Below the pieces are notes generated by a model that was given only the letters and a program-made list of their open reading frames with translations, had not been told where the DNA came from and did not search any database. From positions 8,503,501 to 8,567,500 of the forward strand of contig OY727096.1 in the NCBI GenBank assembly GCA_963402885.1: a stretch of 64,000 nucleotides of DNA, in the 5' to 3' direction. The stretch's first letter is position 1, and every line of letters begins with the position of its first letter. Of this stretch, positions 1 to 10,800 are shown piece by piece. Both the position numbers and the translations under genes were made by a program. The stretch comes from Antedon bifida. Lineage: Eukaryota > Echinodermata > Crinoidea > Comatulida > Antedonidae.

Positions 1-8
1 AATGCGAG

Positions 9-153
9 ATGTTCTCCAATACATGTAACAAGTTAGCGAGGGCTTTGCTGGAGCTACTTGTTACAAAGGAAGATTGTGACAAGCATCTAACGATATATGG
101 CTTTGCGAAAGGGAAGAATGCGTTAGATGAAAATAAGAGAAAAGCGCTAAAAA
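9..153 (+). CDS. BEN-domain gene, penultimate exon (partial, 3' part)
   Basis: The frame reads MFSNTCNKLARALLELL, then VTKEDCDKHLTIYGFAKG, then KNALDENKRKALK. This resembles the first half of a BEN domain, with hydrophobic helices, the basic GK/KxALD segment and the 'K..AL/I' helix. BEN domains bind DNA or mediate protein contacts in chromatin and transcription factors. Coding ends at 153 with one base of a split codon, followed by a consensus donor GTGAGT. Reading past the donor gives unrelated sequence. The exon may start before the window edge, so the ATG at 9 need not be the true start. The next exon (1295) completes the split codon as Ser and continues the BEN fold, which supports the pairing. 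The family call rests on pattern recognition, not on a profile search. Confidence 0.68.
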
Positions 154-1294
154 GTGAGTGTACCTTAACTACATTGATATTGTTGTGTCGTTCCACTATA
201 ACGTGTGTTACTGAAAACGATTACGATAGCCTACACTGGAATCAGCCTTTTTAGAACAATATTTTTAAGTAGTGGACAATTGTTCTAATTAATGCAGGTG
301 CTCATTTGTTCCAATTATTAATTACTTAAAATTTCGGAATACTGTAAGCCCATTCACATTTATAACTGTATACTCACACTTTAAGGCCAAATCATAAACA
401 TATTTTAATGTGACCGCGAATATTTTATTATGCTTTGACCTTGTTACGTATACTGTACGTGATTTATTTATTATGATTGGTTACTGGAACCTAATATTAA
501 TATTATATATACCGTGAATCATGATAACGATAATCGATTTTAAAAGCAGCCGCCTGTAAAACGCTTTCTTCTCAACATGAAATTGGGATGTGTAGTGTTT
601 CTCATTCATAGTGTGTAATGTAGCGAATCTTAAAATGTCAAAATTAGATTTAAAAAAATTGGAAATAATCCCAGGACAGCCAAAACATTGTCTTTTCTGA
701 TCGGGCTTTCTTTAAAAACAAGGCCAACAGCCATAAGTTGCGTGCTAAAACGCATAGTGATACCCGGACCGGCCAACATTAGTGAACTATAGAGTCGCGT
801 CCACGCGACTAAAACAAAGTATAGTGATTTCATCTAAAGATATTTGATAAATTGTGATGTTATGAGGCGAATATTGACATGGATCGCCTGTATACAAAAT
901 ATACAGGCATGCATAGTGCATTCATCAGCTGGGAAATAAATAGCTTTGATACCTCATCAATAATTAATTTTAACGTTAAATTAGGAGAAAAGAAATGTGA
1001 AAAATAACAAACTCTATAAACTTAATAACATATTTTGTTAAAATACATTGTTCAACTATTAGAATGTAGAAACTGTTTGAAACAAGATATTAAATCAAAT
1101 ATAAAATGTAACGTTACGGGTTAAACAGGATTAAAGAAATCGTTAGTACATTAAAGTATAGCCTTTAATCCAACAACAAAATCAAGTTGGCCTATTAGAC
1201 ATTGAACTCAACATTTAATTTGAAAATGTATTATATTACCAGCAATAATTCTGTTTAATTAAATTAATAATGATTCACTTTCTTTTATTTTCAG
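154..1294 (+). other. Intron of the BEN-domain gene
   Basis: It begins GTGAGT and ends in a pyrimidine tract followed by TTTCAG. Nothing recognisable lies inside. A short frame near 634-699 (starting MSKLDLKKLEIIPG) has no splice signals I trust. Confidence 0.6.
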
Positions 1295-1419
1295 GTCATA
1301 TTTTTAGCGTCTATCCGTGCAGTAACCTCGAAAAAAAGAATGAAGTTTGGGATACTATCGTAAAAAAACTAAATGACAAAATTAGAGGAATCAGAAATAA
1401 TAAATACAAGTCCTTCTAA
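1295..1419 (+). CDS. BEN-domain gene, terminal exon
   Basis: After the TTTTCAG acceptor, two bases complete the split codon from exon 9-153 as Ser. The frame then runs HIFSVYPCSNLEKKNEVWD, then TIVKKLNDKIRGIRNN, to TAA at 1417-1419. The pattern 'hxFxxYP...W..hhxxhN.KhR' is how the second half of BEN domains usually reads, with the conserved Trp/Ile helix and the terminal basic N-K-hR. Together with the preceding exon it gives an almost complete domain ending about 10 residues before the stop. A poly(A) signal follows 18 bp later. Confidence 0.68.
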
Positions 1420-1436
1420 GAATTGAAAAAATGTTG

Positions 1437-1442
1437 AATAAA
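1437..1442 (+). promoter_or_regulatory. Poly(A) signal of the BEN-domain gene
   Basis: A canonical AATAAA lies 18 bp after the TAA stop. It marks a probable transcript end and separates this gene from the kinesin exons further right. Confidence 0.55.
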
Positions 1443-1614
1443 AATAGCAGAAACGTTAAGTTAAAAGCCTACCTTTATTTTATCTTACTATCCGTCATCT
1501 CCTTTTTGAAAACCACTTTAGATTTCTGTTACTTTACAAGGAACTCTTTGTGGGTTATGATCGGTATATCATTTTGAGATTTTTAGCTATGATGTTCGTT
1601 AAAAAAACCAGGAA

Positions 1615-2040
1615 CGTGACAGGATCCTCCGATCGGGATCTCGTTGTTTCGCGATATTGGATAAAAATTCCACGGGCCGAAATTTTTATCGGGAACTCGT
1701 TGTTTCGGTCAAAAATCCCTACGGGATATGTAAGCGGGATAGTTCCTAAAATCCTTCCGAGATCTCGATATTGGGATTCCCAAGATCGGGACGTCGATCG
1801 AGATCCCGATATTTTCGACCGAAATTCCCGACCAAAAATCCAGATTTCTTGTGAATCCAGATGAAAATCTTGATACGGGATGGGTAATCAGGATTCCCAA
1901 AAGATCGGGACGTCGATCGAGATCCCGATATTTTCGATCGAAATTCCTGACGAAAAATTTTGGTCGAAAATATCGGGATCACGGCAAGATCCTGGCGGGA
2001 TCCCGACCGTGATCTCGGTGGGATCCCGAATGTTTTTCCT
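1615..2040. repeat. GATC/CGGGA palindromic repeat tract
   Basis: The tract is a dense run of short self-complementary words such as GATCGGGA, TCCCGAT and GGGATCCC. Two longer segments repeat at about 1780-1833 and 1888-1950, both containing AAGATCGGGACGTCGATCGA. It is more GC-rich than its flanks. Overlapping frames here on both strands are translations of the repeat. Confidence 0.7.
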
Positions 2041-2139
2041 ATAGGGTATATACTATACCGGTACCATGTCTGAATGTAATCACAGTTAAAGCCAAATGAT
2101 ATAACAATTACACAATGCTACAATTACTAACTACAAAAA

Positions 2140-2534
2140 GAGTTAGGTTTAGTTGACACAGTTGAGATTATATAAATGGTTAGGTTCAGTTCAAAGCTGA
2201 GGTTATTTAGAGGGTTTGGTTCAGTTAATAGCTGAGATTATTTACAGCGTTAAGTTTAGTCGACAGTTGAAAAATTATGAAAAGGGTGATTCAGTTGATA
2301 CTTATTTAGAGGGTTAGGTTGAGTTCATAGCTGAAGTTATTTAGAGGGTTTGGTTCAGTTGATAGTTGAGATTTTTTAGAGGGTTATTTAAGAAGGAGTT
2401 TTTTTATTTAGGAAGGACTTTTTATATTTAGGAAGGAGTTTTTATATTTCGGAAGGATAGAAAATGGGAATAACACGTGTGGTACAGTACCATCATAATC
2501 TATTTAGGAAGGAGTTTTTATATTTACGAAGTGT
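2140..2534. repeat. Diverged minisatellites, left part
   Basis: From about 2140 to 2385 a diverged unit of roughly 40 bp repeats, containing AGGGTTTGGTTCAGTTGATA. From about 2388 it changes to a 19-20 bp unit, TTTAGGAAGGAGTTTTTATA. The second array resumes at 5716, so the retroelement between appears to have inserted into it. Confidence 0.7.
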
Positions 2535-3164
2535 ATTGTTGGCGTCATACAGCAAAGATCCGACCAAACCGACTCTAAAAGGGACTAATTTCCCGCTTTT
2601 TGGATATATTTGACGTGAAACAGCTCATAAACTAACAAAAAATCTTTATTGATTGAAGAATACGACAAAAATCTATAATTTGTAAGTCAAAACCATTCTT
2701 CTCAAAATCTTGATCAGCTAGGCCTTCGCGCCGCAAGTACATTGGTTGCCACCCACCGGTAACTAGGGACGCCAACCAAGACGAGCCAAGTAGGCCTATT
2801 GTACGGTGGACTACGTATTGCATAGGCTTAAACTTCGCGATTTATTATATATCTTCTACAAAGCAAATTCCAACCCAACTAGTGCTGATTGTTATACGAC
2901 CGTCTAAAATACTATTTTATATACAAAAAAGTGCTGTAACTGAGTTTTTTTTAAAGCTTTACTTAATTTAAACAACATAATCTTGATCATCAAGGTTCAA
3001 ATCCAAACGTGGTCGTCACACCTAAGCAAGCACAAACAATGGCATTGTCACCAAATGATAGCGCTGACTTGATTGAATTATTTCAATCAATGAAATCGCC
3101 CCCCGTATTATCACCGGTTTCTCCAGATCCTGTTTACAACAACTCAACGAAATCGCCTCCGAAA

Positions 3165-3275
3165 ACACAATAGCATGTACTCTTTGTTCAAAGCAGTACC
3201 ACAGGACATGTGTAGACGCAAAAGGAAAAAAAGGCCCATGGATATGCTTAGTGTGCAAACGTATTCCTAGCATCC
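3165..3275 (+). pseudogene. LINE ORF1 remnant with PHD-like zinc finger
   Basis: The frame reads TIACTLCSKQYHRTCVDAKG, then KKGPWICLVCKR. It contains CxxC, HxxC and PW-x-CxxC, the spacing of the second half of a PHD finger. PHD fingers are known in ORF1 of CR1-type LINEs. The first Cys pair and the rest of ORF1 are decayed. Confidence 0.6.
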
Positions 3276-3884
3276 TAAACTATATATAATGACTTATTAC
3301 CTGTTGATTGGGCGGATGTATATGCAAGGACAAACCCTGATGATGCTTACAATGCTTTTATCAACACTTTCAAAAAATTATATAATAAAAACTTTAAAAA
3401 AAAAGAAAAAGTTTAAGAAAATTACAAAAAGTATAAAAAGTTCAAACAACCATGGATGAGCTCAAGACTATTAAAGTCTAGCAAAAGAAAACATGTGTTG
3501 TACAACAAATTTATAAAACATCCCTCGTCTAAAAATAAGGATATTTATAAAGAGTTTAATAAAGTCATTTATGCGTACATGAAAAAATGCAAAGAAATCA
3601 TATTATCAAAATGTTTTTAACAATACTAAAGGAAATAAAAAAAAAACATGGAATATTATAAATGATATTATAAATCCAGGTGGAGGCAAAAATAATGTTC
3701 CATCCACTTTTACATCTGGTGAAAAACTCATAGATGGTTGTGAGCCTATTGCAAACCACATTAACGATTATTTTATTAATGTTGGTCTCAAGGTACGAGA
3801 CAGTATTAAGCCATCAACGGAAAAATACTCTGATTATCTGCTAAACAGGCAAAGTAATTCTATGTTTTTCTACCATGTAAATGT

Positions 3885-4821
3885 AAACACCTGGTTTTGA
3901 TGATATTTCACCAAAGGTAGTCAAGGCAGTTGGTGATGCTATTGTAAAGCCCTTGACTTACATATTTAACGTATCTCTTCACTCCGGCTTAATACCGGAA
4001 CAGATAAAAATTGCAAAAGTAATTCCCATATACAAAAAGGGGACCGTCGTTTAGCCTCGAATTATCGCCCGATATCACTACTACCAATTTTCTCTGAAAT
4101 CTTTGAAAAGATAGTCCATTCCAGATTGTATAATTACTTTAAAACTTACAATATACTAAATGATTGGCAATACGGCTTCCGAAACAATCATTCAACCTCC
4201 CACGCTATAATTGATCTGGTCCACAAAATACTAAAGGCATTTGAAAACAAAGAGTTCGTAATTGCCACATTTATGGATTTGTCAAAGGCATTTGATATTA
4301 TTGACCACAGAATACTGAACAAGCTGTTCCACTATGGTATAAGAGGTGTTACACTAAAATGGTTCAGTAACTATTTAAAATCACGAAAGCAATATGTTTT
4401 TATAAATGGTACTTCGTCTAATATTAAGGAGACTAGTATTGGTGTTCCACAAGGGTCCGTTTTGGGACCTTTGTTGTTTCTTGTATATGTAAACGATATA
4501 TGTAACTCAAGTACACAAATTGAATTAATTAGCTTTGCCAATGATACAACAGGATTCAAGTGTGGAAATAACCTGAACGCATTGGCAAACACGATGAATG
4601 TGGAACTAGACAGAATTAATATGTGGTTCAAAGCTAATAAACTTTTATTAAACACCAGCAAAACAAATTACGTAATCTTAACTGCCCAAAGGCATATTAT
4701 TACAACCAACATTGAATTGAAAATGAATAACATTACTTTAGAACAACAAAAAAATGTAACATTTCTTGGGGTTGTAATAAATGAAAACCTTTGCTGGAAA
4801 AATCATATTAAGGCTTATTAG
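3885..4821 (+). pseudogene. LINE reverse transcriptase, catalytically altered
   Basis: From 4126 one open frame of 231 residues covers RT palm and fingers: FMDLSKAFDIIDH (motif A), GVPQGSVLGPLLFLVYVND (motif B), then FANDTT where motif C is normally F/Y-ADD-T, and FLGVVINENLCWKNHI near the end. The catalytic Asp pair is therefore reduced to Asn-Asp. Upstream, about 3885-4120, the fingers region is still legible (VIPIYKKG, NYRPISLLPIFSEIFEKI) but broken by a frameshift near 4045. The frame stops at 4821, and C-terminal coding continues out of frame. Confidence 0.85.
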
Positions 4822-4839
4822 ATGGAGTATTGATAAAAA

Positions 4840-5314
4840 CTAGACATTGTTTTCCTAATTATATTTTAACAAATTTGTATAATACATTAATTCTACTGCC
4901 CCTATTTGGGGCAGTACATATGATAGTACACTAGAATCCCTTCTTAAACTCCAGAAAAAGGCTGCTAGAATTATTTTATTTAAAAAGCCATGGCAACAGT
5001 CTGAGCCACTGTTTAAGCAATTAAATATACTTAACATACAAGATATCAACAGAGTTACCGTCCTAGGTTTCATGGCCCAGATTAAAAGTAATGTTTTACC
5101 CAGACGAATCCAAATGATATTCAAAAGAAACGAAAATACTACCCATAATCTTCGAAATATTTGTAGGTTAACGTCTGGTCAACATTTTATCAGTATACAC
5201 GGACCGAAACTATGGAACGAGCTCTGTAGAAATCACTTAGATATTGTTAACAAAAATTATAAAATACTAAAAAAATATATAAAAAGAGACATTTTATCGA
5301 ATTACAGAACTTAA
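4840..5314 (+). pseudogene. LINE C-terminal region, frameshifted
   Basis: This continues the RT C-terminus. 'LQKKAARIILFKK' is readable near 4945-4995. From 5072 an 80-residue open stretch contains HNLRNICRLTSGQHF and GPKLWNELCRNHLD, the conserved 'GPKLWN' block of jockey/CR1-like ORF2 C-termini. A stop lies at 5312-5314. Confidence 0.75.
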
Positions 5315-5715
5315 AATGCTTCACTCATAAAATATATATGCATATATTATGCGTTGTGTTTTAGCCTGTTTTATATTATATGTATTCATACTTTTGCTAT
5401 AATATATAAAGAAAGAATCCACATGTACTGGAAGTAATAAACTGAATATCTTCTTTTTTAAGAAAAAATGAAAAAATAATCATGTTAGAAAAACACTATC
5501 GCTTTTTGATGATGAACAACTCTAAAATGTATATAGGAAATGTTTTTTTTATTTTGTATCTATTATGTTGTGTTTATTGTTTTATGTTTTTTATGTAAAA
5601 GGGTCCTGCGAAAACAGAAGTGTAAACTTTTCTATGCAGGATCCTTGCCATCATGTATGCTATGAAACTATATTTATAAAGGATGAGTAAATAAATGTGA
5701 ATTGAATTGAATTGA

Positions 5716-5826
5716 AGTATAGTTTTAATATTTAGGAAGGAGTTTTTATATTTATGAAGTAGTTCTTATATTTAGAAAAGAGTTTCTATATTTAGGAAGG
5801 AGTTTTAATATTTAGGAAGGAGATCC
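5716..5826. repeat. TTTAGGAAGGAG minisatellite, right part
   Basis: Five to six units of about 19-20 bp match the array at about 2388-2534. This is the other half of the array split by the LINE. Confidence 0.75.
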
Positions 5827-6837
5827 ATTGAAAATCAATTACATAAAGCGAAAACATTTAAAAATCCTCAAAAAATAACAAAACATAATGTTAACATAAT
5901 GTACTTCACTATATTTAAAATCATAAAAACCTACTGGGACCTAATGTAATTAGAAGCCACACTTAGTCATACATTATATCGGCCTAAAAGTGGGCTGATT
6001 CGTCTAGTCACACCTGGGCCAAATCATCCCGCATTCAGCTATGCCTAGTGTATAGAAGTTTAGGAATATTAATTAAAGACACATAACCTAGCCAGTGTTA
6101 TCAATGCATTTGGTGCTTGGTAAAAGGGTGCTCAATCTTATGTTTGGCAGGTCGAGCGGTGTGCATTGAGGTAGAAACATGAGCCAGAATACAGTTTTGT
6201 ACTTACCGCCCGTTTTATTTGAAATAATGGCGCACGACAGCACTGTCGCCATACTATAACTGCAGCTACGCGGATCACATGTGCTGTCTCGATATTGCTA
6301 ATGGCCTGAGTGAACAAATTGTGACATAGAAAAATGGCAGAGAATTGTCGAAAGCGCCATTCGGCAGTTGTAAAGAAATTAGTCTAAAAAAACACATTTT
6401 TCGTACAAATGTGGCGTTCTAATATAGATTAATGGATAGAGGAGAATTAAAAGGTGTCCTAGCTTGAACGGCTCTAATATCGGACTTGCGGTTTAAGAGG
6501 AGAAAGAGGAACAAATTTTGGCTTAGTGCTATTATATTATAGATATTTTGCAAGTAATTTGAGACTAATTATTTACTTTCTGACTATGGTTGCTGAGATA
6601 TTGATATGGCCATTTTCTTGACCAATTGTCAAAAATAAAGTTTCACGGTCATTTTTGGCAAAAGTTGTCCATTAGAGTTAATAGAAATATGTATCTTCTG
6701 AGTATTTGGCACCAAATACGATCATATCTGGCCAAAAATTTCTGAGATATAAAAAGTGTGCGATTTTTCGAATTAAGCAAAAAATACAAAATTGATATTT
6801 AATTCTTGAATAAACCGGTCACTATGATAACTTACTA
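5827..6837. other. About 1 kb without recognisable gene
   Basis: I searched this stretch for the missing kinesin motor exons (P-loop GQTGSGK, switch I SSRSH, DLAG) and saw none. The sequence is AT-rich with no long frame and no recognised repeat. Confidence 0.4.
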
Positions 6838-7072
6838 CAATAGAACCCCTATTAAGGGTGACTCTTTCAGTACCCAAAAAAGTGCAACTTAGACTGGCCT
6901 TCGAGGGTTAAAAAATGCAAAATCCGTCTTGATTTACAGGTATTCAAATTTCGCTTGATTTGGATTGAAGTTTTTTTATGAATTAAAAGGATGTCATTTT
7001 TTTAGTTTTAGCTCATACTACAATTGACTTTGGGCATTATTGTATAATAATATAATGTGCGAGGTTTTACTG
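6838..7072. mobile_element. Possible pogo/Tigger-like MITE
   Basis: The left end is CAATAGAACCCCTATTAAGG after TA. The right end is GAGGTTTTACTG before TA, whose complement is CAGTAAAACCTC. The TA flanks and CA-TA-AACC termini fit Tc1/mariner-pogo MITEs. A clearer relative is at 58702-59078. Confidence 0.5.
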
Positions 7073-7718
7073 TATTAAAGACTCTACTCGCTTGGTTGAT
7101 TGAATATCATAGTTGTTTATTCAATAATACGTTATAATACACAATACAATATACTGTAATTATAAAGAAACAGGATAATGCAAAAGAAACAGGAACAGAA
7201 GATGAATGATTTTGTAAGTGAGTTGTGGCTGTAGATGTGCTTCTGAGTTAGTGTCGGTAAGGCTCCCTGAAACTTGGGGGTATATCGGCTTCAGTTCATT
7301 AACAATCAATGATTATTCCTAAGTCTGTCCAGGCACAATGACGGATTGGCCCTGTCGAATATCTGCTTAAAACTGTCAATATCTAATAGTTTTACAATGG
7401 AAACAGTCAACTGTTTTCTTTGGGGACCTACTTGTTATGCCTAGTGGCCATTAAAACATCTGGACAATTCCTTCACTGGACCTTTCTGGGGCAAATTCGT
7501 GAACCCAATTGAATTGTGATACTAAGGTTGATTTTTCAATTATAAATGTATATCATTACATTACATTATTCACTATTAGAAAATGAGCATACATAGATTT
7601 CTACCATTCTTTGATATTTTGTAGCAGACTTGCTATGTCGTCGAAATGACAGGTGCCTAGCTACTAGCAGTAATTTAACTTGAACAATAGTTTTTCACTT
7701 AATTTGTTTACTTTTTAG

Positions 7719-7837
7719 TGACAGAGTATCAGTAAGTGGTGCCACTGGGAATAGGTTGAAGGAAACAGCAAATATCAATAAGTCACTCTCTGCACTTTGT
7801 AATGTCTTCTCTGCGATAACAGATCGGAGGAAAATGG
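7719..7837 (+). CDS. Kinesin motor exon: switch II / relay helix
   Basis: The acceptor is TTTACTTTTTAG. The leading T ends a split codon expected to be the Ser of 'AGS'. The frame reads [20 protein letters not shown], then [19 protein letters not shown], the canonical 'ER.s.tGA.G.RLKE...INKSLsaLg.VI.aL' segment. The Glu that normally follows DLAGS is replaced by Asp (GAC at 7720-7722), and the usual 'ALGNV' is ALCNV. The exon ends with G before GTAACT. With the next exon it makes Val, giving the expected K-M-VPYRDS sequence. Confidence 0.93.
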
Positions 7838-10800
7838 GTAACTTACAATGAATATTTTCATATACAGTACAATATAATTATTATTAAACCAATACAGTAC
7901 AGTAATAATGCCTCTGAGGCACAGAAAACTGCTACAGTCAACACTCTCCTAACCAGTATTTTATTTATATATTAGGTTATGCATTATCATGCATAACCTT
8001 ATTGATTTTGTCAGAATCTTTATTTATTCTTTCCTTAGCATTATTTTGTCCGTTAATTATCTTAAGATCAATTTCATCTAGCTACATAAATTCCTTATGG
8101 CCATTTTTCGAGATGCGCTCTATTAAATGTGATGAGCTATGACGAAAGAAACAAAAATCCTATATTTGATATTCGGGTAGCCATACGATGATGTCATAAA
8201 ATCCGAGAGGAAACAATTTTGCAGGAATTCATATCTACTTGCATTACCGGTATAAGTTAAACAAAAAGGTCATGGTTGATCCCGAGGAGAGTAGGCATGA
8301 TTTTGACAATATTTTGTAAATTTTAACTAAATCGCACACAAATTGTCTAATTCAACATGCTCGTATGATGCCATTTCAAGTGGACATGGTCTAATTGGTT
8401 ATCCGCACTTGTTATTGTCGGGATCTTTTTTTTTTTTTGGTTATCCACAACTTAGTTTAATAACTAATAAAATTTAAAAATATGAAAAAATAATTTCTAA
8501 TCTAATTTCTACGCATTTCATGTCATTTTGAGCATGTCAAAAATGCTCACGCGCGCGCAATATTTTTACGCGCACGTAGCGCAAAAAACCTTTTTTTTTT
8601 TTGTGATTTTGGTTTTTCAAGCCTTTTCTAGTAATTTTACCAACTTTTAAACAATTTGCATGAGATAAAAATATTTTAATTTTTATGACGTCACCATGCC
8701 TAAAAATTGCATCCATTAATTTCATCTTTACAGTAAATTTTAATCTGTAATAGCTCGTAAGAATAAAATGTGATAATCACGATTAAAACGTTTTCTGGAA
8801 GCTATTGGATTGTAGATACGAAATCATGTGAACATTTCGCCAATCGGATGTTGTGACGTCATCATATGACAAGTTTAATTAAAAAGGTCAAATTTTCATC
8901 GTCAGAGTTCATCACACAAATTTCTTCTACACGTTAATATGTTGTTGCTGAGATAATTTTCTTCAGAAATTTCTATCTTTGTGTTTTATTTTGATGACGC
9001 GCCTCCCCACCTCCGCCCTATAAGGGCCCTACCAAATAATAAAGACTATACTTTAAAATGTCATTAATCATCTAAGACACTGTGAAACAGAATAGTTTAG
9101 TTTTACGAATGTCAAGCATTTTCAATAATGGTAACCGACAGAAAACGTAAAAGAAGAACATTATCATTCCGAGAACCATCGTCTACACTTCCTAGAGGGG
9201 GAGCGAGCGAAGCGAGCTCACCCTCTAGTACTGTATAATTATAATACATTGTAGCATAGGCGAAAATACAGGACCACCTCTTATTATAGTTTTTAACATA
9301 GCGATGACATATGACGTGCACGTGGCGTCTGTCGTGCGGATAACTAACTCGTCAAAGTGACGAGTTTCATGTCTAGTTTTTTGGTTATTCGCAACTTAGT
9401 TGCGAATAACCCTTGTGATTGTAAATATCTTTTTCATTTTCTTTGTTATTCTTCTTTCTTTCCCGGATTTTTGTGACCAGCATATCCCCTATTGCTTGTG
9501 AACATAACTTTGTATAACTTCAAAAGATTGACCTCTAGCTGTAGATGTGCAAGAAACTTCGTGATATGACGTTAGAGTCGCGCAGCGTAAGTTACACACG
9601 ATTTTATGAATTTCAATGATTGATCATAGATTATAAACCAAAAGTCACTTTGTTTTGACATTTGGTGAAAATTTAAGTCATATCAAGGGCAAACTTTCTA
9701 TGGCGTGTTTCACAAGAAGTTATGCGCGCACGTGCATTTAATATTTAAAAATGCGCAAAATTAATTTCTAATCAACTTTCTACGCTGATCATGACATTTT
9801 GAGCATGTCAAAAATTCTCACGCGCGTGAAAAAAATTACGCGTAAGGTGCGCACGGAGCATGAAAATCATGTGTTTTTCTCTTGAATTATGATTTTACAG
9901 CCTTTCTTAGTCATTTTAAAAAAGATTGACATCATTTCAAATTAAAATGACGTCATACGAACACGTTGAGACCATTTGCGCGCGTTTTAGTTGAAAAAGT
10001 GACAAAATATTATCAAAATTATGCCTATTTTGAATCTATTATAGCTCTTCAGGATCATCCATGACCCCCATTTTTTTAAATTTAATATGTAAGCAGATAT
10101 GTTGTAGATATGAATTCATGCAGAATCTTTACCCCTCGGATGTTATGACGTCATCGTATGGCCACACGAATGTAAAATATAGGATTTTTTACTCTTTCGT
10201 AATTGCTCATCACATTAAATAGAGCGCATCTCGCTTATACGTATTCCATTTCCCCCGATATTTTAATACTGTCAAGGTCAATCAACTATCTTCCGCATGA
10301 GTTAAAAAATATTTTAATTTTTATGACGTCATCATGTCTAAAAATGTAAATAACGTGGTTCACCTATTTTTATCTTTACAGTAAATTTCAATCTGTTATA
10401 GCTTGTCAGAATAAAAAGTGATAATCATAATTAAAACATTTTCTGGAAGCTATTGGATTGTAGATACGAATTCATGTGAACATTTTTCAAATCAGATGTT
10501 GTGACGTCACCATATTATAGCCAGTTGAATAAAAAAAGTCTTATTTTTATCTTTTGCGTCATAGTTCATCACATTTAAAAGAGCCCGCATCTATATTTTA
10601 CGTATTCAAATTTCTTCTACAAGTTAATATGTTGTTGCTAAGATAATTTCCTTTCAAAATTGCTATATTCGTGTTTCATTTTGATACCGTCACCATGTTA
10701 AAATTGGAATAAATGGCAGGTCCTGTAATTTCACCTATTCTACACTGTATGTAATATGTATACAGATTATACTGTGTACACTGTATATAGTATATGACAC

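Larger units (their letters stand above)
2535..5715 (+). mobile_element. Degenerate CR1/jockey-like LINE inserted in a minisatellite
   Basis: The order is: a PHD-like ORF1 remnant (3165-3275), the pre-RT linker (about 3292-3620), RT (about 3885-4821), the C-terminal region (about 4840-5314), a 3' UTR and a (TGAAT)n-like tail ending AATTGAATTGAATTG. No endonuclease is seen between ORF1 and the linker, so the copy looks internally deleted. Several frameshifts and stops make it inactive. The same 19-20 bp minisatellite flanks both ends. Confidence 0.8.

Noticed and set aside
1550-1982. Overlapping frames of 63-104 codons on both strands
   Set aside because: All fall in the GATC/CGGGA palindromic tract and mirror one another.
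7625-7652. Possible small kinesin exon before 7719 (TTTGTAG acceptor, GACAG-GTGCCT donor)
   Set aside because: It would be in phase but encodes DLLCRRND instead of the expected NLVDLAG; no similarity to the motor.
8560-8580. Restriction- or CpG-island-like CG-rich patches (CGCGCGC) as promoter islands
   Set aside because: They recur at fixed positions in every family A Helentron copy, so they are element sequence.
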